DNA of 64,000 nucleotides from assembly GCA_024683035.1 (NCBI GenBank), contig JAIKYQ010000065.1, positions 55,997 to 119,996 of the forward strand, read 5' to 3'. Position numbers and translations under genes: made by a program. The notes under the pieces are model-generated. The model ran no database searches and was not told the origin of the DNA. It was given only the letters and a program-made list of their open reading frames with translations. This document shows, piece by piece, positions 50,830 through 59,714 of the stretch (its first letter is position 1; each line of letters opens with the position of its first letter). The DNA is from Eubacterium sp. GTDB lineage: Bacteria; Bacillota; Clostridia; Lachnospirales; Lachnospiraceae.

Positions 50830-51708
50830 TCACTCTATGTTCTGGATCTGCTCACGTATCTTTTCGATATCCGTCTTTAAGGCAACGCCCAGATCAGATG
50901 TGAGCATATCTCCTGCCTTGGAAAGGATCGTATTCGCCTCGCGATTCATTTCCTGTGCCAGAAAATCCAGTTTCCGGCCGACCCCTTCACCATGCTCAAT
51001 GGTATCCCGTACCTGACGGATATGACTCAGCAGTCGGACCGTCTCTTCATCTGTGCAGATCTTATCCGCATAAAGAACCACTTCGGCAGCGATCCTGCTC
51101 TCTTCCAGCTGTGCATTTTCCAGCAGTTCTTTTGTCTTTTCCCGCAGCCTGTCCTTATAGGCCTCCATGATCTGCGGTTCATGCTCAACAATAACCTGCA
51201 CCCGTTTTTCCATGTCATCCAGCTTACTCAGCAAGTTTTCCCGCAATACAATGCCTTCTTTCTGCCTGGCGTCACGAAAACACACGGCAGCTTCACGCAT
51301 GACCTGCTCCATGGTATCCCACAGTTCGTTTTCATCCGGTTCTTCCTCTTCCATTTTCAGGATATCCGGAAAAGCCAGGAGTTTTGTTACCGTCAGATCA
51401 TTGAGCAGCGTGAATTCTCTTTCTGCCTCTTTGGCGCACTGGACATACTGTTCTGCCAGTGCAGCATTATACTGCAGCACCGTTCCGGAAAGACGGTGAT
51501 CCTCATAATTCACATAGACATCCAGCTTTCCCCTCGATGCATATTCCTTGAGAATATGGCGCAAGTCTGCTTCAAAAGACTGAAACTTCCGCGGCAGACG
51601 GATACTGCACTCAAAATATCTGTGGTTAACCGATTTGATCTCTACAGAGATCTTTTTTTCGGAATCCTGGTATTCGGCGCGGCCGAATCCGGTCATGCTG
51701 TATAACAA
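50830..51708 (-). CDS. YicC/YloC-family endoribonuclease
   Basis: A 292-residue protein opening with the family signature SMTGFGRAE and closing with AIEKIREQIQNIE-type sequence (KTDIEKIREQIQN). The Arg/Glu-rich helical C-terminal half (about 150-290) forms the nuclease/DUF1732 region. The start is TTG at 51708 with AGGGGG 7 bases upstream, giving the usual four residues before MTGFG. YicC-type enzymes degrade RNA, including small RNAs in E. coli. In most clostridia remA lies between this gene and gmk; here it is absent. Confidence 0.93.
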   Translation of the reverse strand: MLYSMTGFGRAEYQDSEKKISVEIKSVNHRYFECSIRLPRKFQSFEADLRHILKEYASRGKLDVYVNYEDHRLSGTVLQYNAALAEQYVQCAKEAEREFTLLNDLTVTKLLAFPDILKMEEEEPDENELWDTMEQVMREAAVCFRDARQKEGIVLRENLLSKLDDMEKRVQVIVEHEPQIMEAYKDRLREKTKELLENAQLEESRIAAEVVLYADKICTDEETVRLLSHIRQVRDTIEHGEGVGRKLDFLAQEMNREANTILSKAGDMLTSDLGVALKTDIEKIREQIQNIE

Positions 51709-51736
51709 ACTATGTTCCCCCTAAGGTATTCACTGT

Positions 51737-53404
51737 TCAGCTTTCCTGGATGTTGATGGCTGTGATCAGAGCATCGATCGACGCACGGATGATATCCGGG
51801 TCAACGGCGGCGCCCCAGGAAGCATTGCCGTCCTTGTCTTCAATCCCGACATAGGCGATCGCTTCCGAACTCGTCGACTTGGTAAGCGCATGCTCCTGAT
51901 ACGTTGTCAGATGGAAATCCAGACCATGTGCTTTTTTCAGTGCATTGCTGACCGCATTCAGACGGCCGTTTCCTTCGGCGACCACTTTGTAGAATTCCCC
52001 GTCCTTGTAAGCCGTATTGACAACCGCTTCGATGTAGCCGTCCTCCAGCTGTGCAAAATGCACGCCGTGGACACGGATGGGCCATTCTTTATCGACGAAT
52101 GTTTCTCTGAACAGGCTGTAGATCTCATCCGGCTTCAGTTCCTTATGCAGGTGATCGGAGCGATTCTTCGCTGCATAACCCATGGCTTCGCGCATCTTCT
52201 TAGGCAGAATAAGGCCATACTGCGTCTCCAGAACATAGCCGACACCGCCCTGCCCGGACTGACTGTTGATCCGAATGACATCTGCATCGTATTCACGGCC
52301 GATATCATGCGGATCCAGCGGCAGATACGGAACGGTCCAGTGATCTGGATCTTCCATTTCAATCCAGTGCATGCCTTTGGCGATCGCATCCTGGTGCGAA
52401 CCGGAAAAGGCAGCAAAGACCAGCGCTCCTGCATACGGTCTGCGCGGATCGACCTGCATGTTGGTAAACTGTTCGTATTTCTCCGTGATATCCGTCATGT
52501 TTTCAAAATCCAGTCCCGGATCCACGCCCTGCGTATACAGATTCATGGCTAACGTGACGATATCCACATTTCCGGTCCGTTCCCCGTTGCCGAACAGCGT
52601 ACCTTCTACCCTGTCCGCGCCGGCCAGCAGTCCCATTTCCGTGGAAGCCACACCGCATCCTCTGTCATTGTGCGGATGCAGGGACAATACGACATTATCA
52701 CGGTATTTCAGATGTTTATGTACATACTCCACCTGGGAAGCATAGACATGCGGCATGGACAATTCCACCGTCACAGGAAGGTTGATGATCGCCTTCCTGT
52801 CAGCCGTTGGCTGCCATACATCCAGTACGGCATTGCATACTTCCACCGCATATTCCGGTTCTGTACCTGTGAAACTCTCCGGACTGTACTGGAAACGGTA
52901 ATGTGCTCCGGCTTCTTCCGTCAGCTGCTTCAACAGCATGGCCCCTTCTATGGCAATCTTCTTGACTTCTTCTTTTGACTTCTTGAAAACCTGCTGCCGC
53001 TGTGCAAAAGAAGTGGAATTGTACACGTGCACGATCGCATTGTCGCAGCCCTTCAGCGCCTCAAATGTCCTGCGGATAATATGCTCGCGGGCCTGCGTCA
53101 GCACCTGCACGGTTACGTCATCCGGAATCCTGTGCTCTTCGATCAGCCGGCGCAGAAACACGTATTCGGTTTCGGAAGCAGCCGGGAAGCCCACTTCGAT
53201 TTCCTTGAAACCGATATCGCAGAGCAGCTGGAAATACTCCAGCTTGGTATCCAGATCCATCGGAATGATCAGAGCCTGGTTTCCGTCACGCAGATCCACG
53301 CTGCACCAGACGGGCGCTTTTTCCAGAGAATCCTGCTCGATCCAGTCAAAGCAATCCTCCGGCGGCAGATAATACTGTTTTTTGTACTTTTTGAAATTCA
53401 TCAT
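51737..53404 (-). CDS. leuA: 2-isopropylmalate synthase (LeuA), long form
   Basis: A 555-residue enzyme. The catalytic TIM barrel (about 30-330) has LRDGNQALIIPM with the metal Asp and a HPHNDRG metal histidine site. The C-terminal regulatory LeuA dimer domain (about 420-550) should bind leucine for feedback inhibition. It condenses acetyl-CoA with 2-oxoisovalerate. It is isolated from other leu genes, in a putP-leuA-yicC run. GAGG lies upstream of the ATG. Confidence 0.96.
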   Translation of the reverse strand: MMNFKKYKKQYYLPPEDCFDWIEQDSLEKAPVWCSVDLRDGNQALIIPMDLDTKLEYFQLLCDIGFKEIEVGFPAASETEYVFLRRLIEEHRIPDDVTVQVLTQAREHIIRRTFEALKGCDNAIVHVYNSTSFAQRQQVFKKSKEEVKKIAIEGAMLLKQLTEEAGAHYRFQYSPESFTGTEPEYAVEVCNAVLDVWQPTADRKAIINLPVTVELSMPHVYASQVEYVHKHLKYRDNVVLSLHPHNDRGCGVASTEMGLLAGADRVEGTLFGNGERTGNVDIVTLAMNLYTQGVDPGLDFENMTDITEKYEQFTNMQVDPRRPYAGALVFAAFSGSHQDAIAKGMHWIEMEDPDHWTVPYLPLDPHDIGREYDADVIRINSQSGQGGVGYVLETQYGLILPKKMREAMGYAAKNRSDHLHKELKPDEIYSLFRETFVDKEWPIRVHGVHFAQLEDGYIEAVVNTAYKDGEFYKVVAEGNGRLNAVSNALKKAHGLDFHLTTYQEHALTKSTSSEAIAYVGIEDKDGNASWGAAVDPDIIRASIDALITAINIQES

Positions 53405-53450
53405 AATGCCATCCTCTGTCTTTCTGCCAAACCATTATGCTGTAAATCGG

Positions 53451-54980
53451 TCAGGCCTTTTTCATCTCGTCAAACACTTTGGTTATTTCGTCAGAAGGTT
53501 CTTTGGTCAGCAAACTGACAATAACGTTGACCACAATGGCTACGATAAAGGCCGGCAGCAGTTCGTAAATATTCCAGGCGCCGCCCAGTGGACGGACCGC
53601 AAATTTCCAGATAAAGATCATGGCGCCGCCGGCGATCATCCCGGCCATGGCTCCCTGCATATTGGATCTTCTCCAGAACAGGGCCAGCAGGATAGCCGGT
53701 CCGAAGGACGCTCCGAATCCTGCCCAGGCAAAGGAAACGATCTGGAATACGGAACTGTTCGGATCCCAGGCGATCCCTACACCGATCACTGCAATGATCA
53801 AAAGACTCAGTCTGGCTATTTTAATCATTTTCTTCTCATCGATATCCATATGCAGGAATCGATGGAAAATGTTTTCTGAAACCGAAGAAGATGCGGCCAG
53901 CAGCTGGGAATCCGCCGTGGACATCGTAGCTGCCAGTATGCCCGACAGGATCAGACCGGCGATAATAGCCGGTATCCAGCCATGCGTGCTCATAAGATGC
54001 GCGATCTCAACAATGATCGTTTCCGAAGCAGAACCTTCCAGTGCCTTGACAGAGCCGTTGGCGGTCATTCCCAGTCCCACTACGCCGATCAGAATGGCAA
54101 TGAACATGGAAATCACAACCCAGATCGAAGCCACACGGCGCGAAAGAGCCAGTTTCTGTTCATTTTCGATTGCCATGAACCGGAGCAGGATATGCGGCAT
54201 GCCGAAATAACCGAGGCCCCATGCCATGGTAGAAAGAATGGTGATAAACCCATACGGAGAAGCCGTTCCGGATCCCGGATCATGTATGGATGTAAAACTC
54301 AGATATCCGGAAAGCTGCCGGGCGTTGTCCATGACAGCGGACATGCCGCCGGCCGTATGAACACCGAAACCCAGGACGATCAGAAGAGCGATCGTCATAA
54401 CAATACTCTGAATAAAGTCTGTCGTGCTCGCTGCCAGGAATCCACCCAGCATGGTATAAACCGCAATAATAACAGCACTGCAGATCATAGCCGTATGATA
54501 ATTGATGCCGAACAGACTGGAGAACAGCTTTCCGCACGCAGCAAAGCCGGATCCGGTATACGGGATAAAGAAAATGATGATCTCGATCGCTCCGATCAGC
54601 ATCAGTATGCGCCGCTTATCGCCATATCTGTCAGAGAAGAAATCCGGGATTGTAATAGATCCGGTCCGGGCTGTATAAAGCCGTATTTTTCTGGCAACGA
54701 AAAGCCAGTTCAGATACGTGCCGACAGCCAGTCCGATCGCGGTCCAGCCGGCATCGGCCAGCCCTGTCAGATAAGCAACTCCGGGAAGTCCCATCAGCAG
54801 CCAGCTGCTCATATCGGAAGCTTCCGCACTCATTGCTGTAACGAGCGGCCCAAGCTTTCTGCCGCCCAGATAAAAATCTCCGACGGTCTCGTTTTTCTTG
54901 GAAAACGCGAACCCGATCAGGATCATTCCCAACAGATACACGATCATGACAATCAGGATACCGACTTGTGCATTTGACAT
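53451..54980 (-). CDS. putP: Sodium/proline symporter (PutP)
   Basis: A 509-residue sodium:solute symporter with about 13 helices. GDFYLGGRKLGPLVTAMSAEASDMSSWLLMG (abridged; about 33-63) is the PutP substrate and sodium-binding region. Proline/sodium symport is the best fit. Its promoter (TTGCCT-17-TAAAAT, 55024-55052) is well formed, so it starts a transcript running into leuA. Proline can also be made by ProB/ProA in this window. Confidence 0.93.
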   Translation of the reverse strand: MSNAQVGILIVMIVYLLGMILIGFAFSKKNETVGDFYLGGRKLGPLVTAMSAEASDMSSWLLMGLPGVAYLTGLADAGWTAIGLAVGTYLNWLFVARKIRLYTARTGSITIPDFFSDRYGDKRRILMLIGAIEIIIFFIPYTGSGFAACGKLFSSLFGINYHTAMICSAVIIAVYTMLGGFLAASTTDFIQSIVMTIALLIVLGFGVHTAGGMSAVMDNARQLSGYLSFTSIHDPGSGTASPYGFITILSTMAWGLGYFGMPHILLRFMAIENEQKLALSRRVASIWVVISMFIAILIGVVGLGMTANGSVKALEGSASETIIVEIAHLMSTHGWIPAIIAGLILSGILAATMSTADSQLLAASSSVSENIFHRFLHMDIDEKKMIKIARLSLLIIAVIGVGIAWDPNSSVFQIVSFAWAGFGASFGPAILLALFWRRSNMQGAMAGMIAGGAMIFIWKFAVRPLGGAWNIYELLPAFIVAIVVNVIVSLLTKEPSDEITKVFDEMKKA

Positions 54981-55023
54981 GATTCATTACCTCACAAAAC
55001 TAAAAATACTCATTCGAGTGTAT

Positions 55024-55052
55024 ATTTTAGCATAGTGAACTAAGCAAGGCAA
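55024..55052 (-). promoter_or_regulatory. putP promoter
   Basis: On the minus strand: TTGCCT (55047-55052), 17 bases, TAAAAT (55024-55029) with TGC just before the -10. The leader of about 35 bases contains ACTC-GAAT-GAGT. Confidence 0.65.
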
Positions 55053-55075
55053 CGCATTTATGACAATGTGAGCTG

Positions 55076-55099
55076 AAAAAGATGCAGGACCCTGTCCGC
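55076..55099 (-). terminator. Weak terminator after the dehydrogenase gene
   Basis: On the minus strand GGAC-AGG-GTCC, extended by GC/GC across a bulge, then CATCTTTTTC. The stem is short, so read-through is likely. Confidence 0.35.
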
Positions 55100-55111
55100 A
55101 GATAAGGCGCT

Positions 55112-56023
55112 TTACAGCCGGCGGATTCCTTCCCAGATATACTGCAGAACGACATCCGGGATCAGGCCGGAAAAGATACGGTGCGCGGTGCATACGATCC
55201 CGGGCGTTACGACCGGCAGCCCCAGACGGCAGCCGACAAGAGACAGAGCGGCGACGGAAGAAACCATCGACGCCAGCGGATAAGAATGGATTTCTTCTTT
55301 ATTATTCTCTTCTGTCTTTTTAATGAACTCCGTATCTTTGATCCAATAGGGACAGACCGCCGTCACCATGATCTTATCCGGCAGCAGTTCATGACGGAGT
55401 GCTCTGGTATAGCGCAGCAGAAATGCTTTGGTGGATGCATAAACATTCAGTCTCTGCAGCGGCTGAAAAGCGGCAGAAGAACAGACATTCAGGATATGGT
55501 CTCCTTCCTGCATATACGGAAGACAGACATCGGTGAGTGCCACCACCGCGGAACAGTTCAATTCGATCATACGGATCTGTTCCCGTACAGGCAGGGCTTT
55601 TGTGAGCCCCGTCCGTCCGGCACCGGCACAGTTAACAAGAAAAGAAACACGTATCTTTTCTTTATGGATCTCATTGCGTATGCTGGTGATCGACTCCGGT
55701 TTTGTCAGATCAAGGGCCAGGCAGCGCACAGGCTTCCGCAGGAGATCCGCCGTTTCCTGCAGCCTGTCTTCTCTTCTGCCCACAAGCCATATCTCATCGA
55801 TCTTTGCGACCCGGCGGTCAATCCGTCTGGCATAAGCCCGTCCCAGTCCGCTTCCGGCACCTGTGATCAAGGCAATCCGCTTTAGGTGTCCGGCGCCATA
55901 TCCCGGTCTCCTCGCTGTACCGGCCGGAAGCCGGTACCAGATCAGCTCACCGATCAATAGCACCAGACCCGCCAGAACGGTTATGAAAACGATCATTCCA
56001 AGGCATCTGACAAGTACATTCAT
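55112..56023 (-). CDS. Membrane-anchored short-chain dehydrogenase/reductase
   Basis: The protein is 303 residues. An N-terminal membrane helix (about 8-28) precedes a Rossmann domain with TGAGSGLG (about 54-61), the NCAGAG strand and the catalytic YASTK pair (Tyr and Lys near 200-204), with an upstream Ser in CSSAA. The TGxxxGxG and lack of Asp after strand two suggest NADP(H). The substrate is unknown, possibly lipid or sterol-like. It follows the ABC exporter pair on the same strand. Confidence 0.9.
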   Translation of the reverse strand: MNVLVRCLGMIVFITVLAGLVLLIGELIWYRLPAGTARRPGYGAGHLKRIALITGAGSGLGRAYARRIDRRVAKIDEIWLVGRREDRLQETADLLRKPVRCLALDLTKPESITSIRNEIHKEKIRVSFLVNCAGAGRTGLTKALPVREQIRMIELNCSAVVALTDVCLPYMQEGDHILNVCSSAAFQPLQRLNVYASTKAFLLRYTRALRHELLPDKIMVTAVCPYWIKDTEFIKKTEENNKEEIHSYPLASMVSSVAALSLVGCRLGLPVVTPGIVCTAHRIFSGLIPDVVLQYIWEGIRRL

Positions 56024-56080
56024 AAATTCAAAGCAACCCTCTAAAGACAGTAAAATAATACCCGTTTTGCAGAAACTGCT

Positions 56081-57022
56081 TTACCGCTTGTCCCTGTCGA
56101 TCAACTTCAGCAAAATGACAGCTATGACAGCAAAAATCAGCGTGATCAGAAGAAGAGCGCCCCAGGACTGCAGGATGTTTTCTCTTGTGTAAACAAACGC
56201 CGGATTGGTATTATACTGTCCCGCCACCTGCATAACCTGTTCTTTCAGATTGTTCTCAGACAAATAGGCCAGAAGCAGCTGCATGGGTTTTTGCCCCTGC
56301 ACTTCAACTTCCCTGAATCTATACAGCATACTCCAGGCCGTAGCCATAGGCAGTCCGTTATAATTACCAAGCGCACACAGACATTTCTGTCCCCAGTTGA
56401 TGATCGTGATTGTTTTCAATCTGGCCAGTGCCCCTTCGAGCTGGAAAAACTGCCCTGAAAAGACCAGCTGGAAGATCAGCATAAAAGGCATGACCGTCAT
56501 GGCTGTCGTCGTATTGTGTACCAGGCTGGAAATAGCGATAGCTGATACGTCTGCCGCATAGGTGACAAGCAGCAGAGAAAGAAAGGCATCGATCAGGAAA
56601 GAACCCGTAACCAGACCGCCCTTCGGAAAATGAATATCTGCCAGATAACAGATCGCCAGCAGAATGATCGTCTGCACTACGCAGAGCAGCAGCTGATACA
56701 CCATATGTGCGGCGATATAGGAACTGATATGCATACCGGAACGATGCTCTCTTTTGATGATGTCCCGTTCCCGGCAAACAACCTGAATGGAATTGAAAAA
56801 CCCGTTCCAGAGGCACACGCAGACCAGGGCAAAACATCCTGTCATGGTACCCTCCTGCGTAACAAACAGGTTTCTGCCGACAGCAATGGTGACCAGGCCG
56901 GCGATCAGAGCAGCCATCACGAGCATTTTCCAGTCACTCTGGTATATGAACATCCGGATCAGTTTTCCGAAATAAATCCCTGTCTGGGAAATTCTTCCGC
57001 GGTAACGCTGTTCAGTTTTCAT
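56081..57022 (-). CDS. ABC-2 type permease subunit
   Basis: A 313-residue protein with six hydrophobic segments: one near 33-50, several between 70 and 200, and one at the C-terminus (about 287-305). This is the ABCG/ABC-2 pattern, with a large extracytoplasmic loop between helices five and six (about 200-285). It overlaps the ATPase gene by 11 bases, so the two should form an exporter. The substrate cannot be told. Confidence 0.85.
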   Translation of the reverse strand: MKTEQRYRGRISQTGIYFGKLIRMFIYQSDWKMLVMAALIAGLVTIAVGRNLFVTQEGTMTGCFALVCVCLWNGFFNSIQVVCRERDIIKREHRSGMHISSYIAAHMVYQLLLCVVQTIILLAICYLADIHFPKGGLVTGSFLIDAFLSLLLVTYAADVSAIAISSLVHNTTTAMTVMPFMLIFQLVFSGQFFQLEGALARLKTITIINWGQKCLCALGNYNGLPMATAWSMLYRFREVEVQGQKPMQLLLAYLSENNLKEQVMQVAGQYNTNPAFVYTRENILQSWGALLLITLIFAVIAVILLKLIDRDKR

Positions 57023-58346
57023 CTGCCTTTACCTCCCTCTCTGCCAGCGTCCACTCTGCATATTTCTCAATGAACTCATCCGCGCGGCCTTCTCCGCCAG
57101 CGTTCTTGCCGTTGATGGCCATAACGATCTGTTCCATGGTATCCTTTTCAAAAAACTTTCTGGCTTCTTCCGGCGAACCGAAAAAGGCAAGACGGCCAAC
57201 GTTCCCGGAATCCCGTGCCAGAACAATGACTTTATCGAAAAGGTCTATGACCCTGTCCGGAGTATGTGTGATGGCGATCACGATACGTCCCGTATCGGCA
57301 ATATCCCTGAGCTTGGTAAACAGTTCTCTGGCGATGACTCCGTCCAGTCCGGAATCCGGTTCATCCAGGATAAAGAGTTCCGGATCACTGATCAGCTCCG
57401 TACCAATAGAAATCCGCTTCTTCATACCCCCGGACTTTTTACCGACCAGGCCCTCCAACCCTCCGGAAAGTCCCAGTACTTCACAGACATTTTCAATCTT
57501 TTTCTGACGTTCTTCTTCCTTGACCTGGACCGGGAGCCTGAGCTTGGAAGCATCCCCCAGCGTCTGCTCCACTGTATCGTTCATACGCAGCAGTTCCTGC
57601 TGCGGAACAAAGCCGATCCGGTATTTCATTTTTTCATAGTCTTTATAAATGTCCTCACCGTTCAGCAAAACCGTGGCATTCGCTTTTTCATATCCATTGA
57701 TGGCATTGACCATCGTCGTTTTTCCGGATCCGGAACCGCCCAGCAGGAGAACAAGGGAACCGTTGGGGATCGTAAGATTGATATCTTTTAACAGATAATG
57801 GAGCTTTCCGAAATTTTTGACTGTTCTGTCATGGATATGGATAACCAGGCCGTCGCTGCTATTCTCCGTATCTACAGCTGCACGCAGGGCAGCTGGTGCC
57901 GTTCCGGCAAGGTAATCGTTATGCACTTTCTGCTGTACCGGCTGATAGTTTTTGACGAATCCGATCAGTATAAAAGCCAGCCAGGGAAATAGGATCATCA
58001 GCACGATCCATTTTCTGGACAGATTAAAAAGACGGATGACCCCCAGCCCTATTCGGATCTGGTACACGAATAACACGAGGACGAGACCCAGCGAGATCAC
58101 GATCCACAAATTCTGACTGGTGGAGTTTTCAGGTGCACGGTTCATAAATATGGCACTAACACGGGAAGCGATCTCAAGCAGCAGACAGACGAGACCGTCC
58201 ATTTCCATCTCGGCACATTCCGCCAGTTTATAATACCGGAATCCGGGAATAAGGCCATACCATCCTTTTTTTCCGCATTTACTCAGCAGCTTCCACAGAC
58301 CGGCAGCTGCCAGAAAATATGTAATGATCTCATATACGTCCAGCAT
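57012..58346 (-). CDS. ABCG-like ATPase fused to an N-terminal membrane domain
   Basis: The protein is 444 residues. The N-terminal 160 residues contain four hydrophobic segments and a GKKGWYGLIPGFRYYKLAE block resembling DUF5684 membrane proteins. The ATPase (about 170-420) has Walker A GGSGSGKTT, Walker B LFILDEPDSGLD and the H-loop AITHTPD. The signature is KSGGMKKR, close to the ABCG LSGGxRKR. It pairs with the permease just downstream. The start at 58346 is chosen for its MLDVYE N-terminus and an AGGTGG upstream; a longer frame would enter the promoter. Confidence 0.85.
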   Translation of the reverse strand: MLDVYEIITYFLAAAGLWKLLSKCGKKGWYGLIPGFRYYKLAECAEMEMDGLVCLLLEIASRVSAIFMNRAPENSTSQNLWIVISLGLVLVLFVYQIRIGLGVIRLFNLSRKWIVLMILFPWLAFILIGFVKNYQPVQQKVHNDYLAGTAPAALRAAVDTENSSDGLVIHIHDRTVKNFGKLHYLLKDINLTIPNGSLVLLLGGSGSGKTTMVNAINGYEKANATVLLNGEDIYKDYEKMKYRIGFVPQQELLRMNDTVEQTLGDASKLRLPVQVKEEERQKKIENVCEVLGLSGGLEGLVGKKSGGMKKRISIGTELISDPELFILDEPDSGLDGVIARELFTKLRDIADTGRIVIAITHTPDRVIDLFDKVIVLARDSGNVGRLAFFGSPEEARKFFEKDTMEQIVMAINGKNAGGEGRADEFIEKYAEWTLAEREVKADEN

Positions 58347-58386
58347 AGTGTTCTTTTCCACCTCATAACATATTTTTAGCAATTTT

Positions 58387-58415
58387 ATTATATAAAGAAA
58401 ACCATAAAACTGCAA
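58387..58415 (-). promoter_or_regulatory. Promoter of the ABC exporter operon
   Basis: On the minus strand: TTGCAG (58410-58415), 17 bases, TATAAT (58387-58392). Start near 58380, leader about 34 bases. Confidence 0.7.
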
Positions 58416-58569
58416 ATGAAATACTTCTGCCGTTCAATGGTTTCGCGGTATTCAGGTTTTTTCTGCAGTATAGTATAATATTATTGCAGGACGGAAGAAT
58501 CTGTAAGGCGCCGTATCGAATCACATCGCCGTCTTCAGAAAACCAGGATTCATGAACAGGAGGATCGCC

Positions 58570-59565
58570 ATGAAAAAAGAAAATGTCCTTCCACGGGTCG
58601 TGATCTATACAACCGGCGGCACCATCCAGTGTGCGAAAGATGAACTGAGCGGAAAGGTGGCACCCGCACTGACAGGCATTCAGACGCTGGAACGCCTTTC
58701 CGCATTGAAAGAACATTTTTCCATGGAGATCATTGAACTGTTCAATATGCCCGGTTCCGATCTGACACTGGAAAACGGACTGGAGCTGTCCAGGTCTTTG
58801 CGTCTTACCCAACAGCGCGACGATATAGACGGTATCGTCGTCCTGCAGGGAACAGACACCATGGACGAGATCCCGTTCTTTATCAACGTGACCGTTCGAT
58901 GCCGGATCCCGGTCGTATTTACGGGATCCATGAAGAGTTCACACGATCTTTACAGCGATGCGCTCGGAAATGTATTTGGAGCCGCAACAACAGCCTGCGA
59001 CCCGCAGTCTGTAGGACGGGGTGTGCTGGTATACTTCAATGAAACCATTTTTTCGGCAGATGATGTGAACAAGTACCATTCCTGCCGCATAGACGCTTTC
59101 CGGTCCCCTCTCGGTCCCCTTGGCACGATCGTAGAGGATCGCGTCCGGTATTACCGCAGCAACATTCAGAAAGAAGTATACCCAGTGGAAAACGTGCACT
59201 TCAGAGTGCCGATCCTGAAATGCTACACCGGGATCGAACCGGATCTGTTTACCTACATCGTCAACAGCGGTATTGACGGTATCGTGATCGAAGGCTACGG
59301 AACCGGCAACATTCCCTTTTATCTTTCGGAACCGGTTCGGCAGGCAGCCGCCAAAGGGATCTATGTGATCGTTACCACCCGCTGCGTGGACGGGGAAAGC
59401 TACGCCTGCTACGACTACGTCGGCGGCGGCGCGCAGCTGGAACGGTTCGGCGTCATGCTGAGCGGAGAACTGAACGCGATCAAAAGCAGAATTCTCCTGA
59501 TCGCACTGCTCTCTGCCGGAAAAAGCGATTCAGAAATCCGTAAAGCCTTCTCGGAAGGCAGCTGA
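58570..59565 (+). CDS. L-asparaginase family amidohydrolase
   Basis: A 331-residue enzyme of the asparaginase/glutaminase fold. The nucleophile loop TTGGTIQ (about 13-19) and the second threonine motif LQGTDTMDE (about 96-104) are present. The lysine of the charge relay is probably in DDVNKYHS. There is no signal peptide, so it is cytoplasmic. Substrate could be asparagine, glutamine or another amide. ATG at 58570 has AGGAGG at good spacing. A TATAAT at 58474-58479 likely belongs to its promoter. It is divergent from the ABC exporter and convergent with the creatininase gene. Confidence 0.92.
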   Translation: MKKENVLPRVVIYTTGGTIQCAKDELSGKVAPALTGIQTLERLSALKEHFSMEIIELFNMPGSDLTLENGLELSRSLRLTQQRDDIDGIVVLQGTDTMDEIPFFINVTVRCRIPVVFTGSMKSSHDLYSDALGNVFGAATTACDPQSVGRGVLVYFNETIFSADDVNKYHSCRIDAFRSPLGPLGTIVEDRVRYYRSNIQKEVYPVENVHFRVPILKCYTGIEPDLFTYIVNSGIDGIVIEGYGTGNIPFYLSEPVRQAAAKGIYVIVTTRCVDGESYACYDYVGGGAQLERFGVMLSGELNAIKSRILLIALLSAGKSDSEIRKAFSEGS

Positions 59566-59587
59566 AAAGCATTCTGCAGCTCATACA

Positions 59588-59687
59588 AAGAGCGTGCCTG
59601 TACTTCTTTCCGGAACGAATTGTGATACCAGGCGCCGCCCGGCGCGCATGACGGATATCCGTTCGGAAATGTACAGGCACGTCTCTT
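59588..59687. terminator. 100-bp imperfect hairpin between convergent amidohydrolase genes
   Basis: The outer arms AAGAGCGTGCCTGTAC and GTACAGGCACGTCTCTT pair with one bulge. The stem continues through TTTCC/GGAAA and GAACG/CGTTC. A GC-rich inner hairpin (GGCGC/GCGCC) sits in the loop. TTGTTTTCTT follows on the plus strand, so it can terminate the asparaginase transcript. It is much longer than a typical terminator and may be a folded repeat element. Confidence 0.7.
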
Positions 59688-59714
59688 GTTTTCTTATAAG
59701 GATCTTACTCTGGT

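Noticed and set aside
58363-58812. 149-codon minus-strand frame overlapping the asparaginase gene start
   Set aside because: It runs across the divergent promoter region and lies opposite well-supported coding sequence; no ribosome site.
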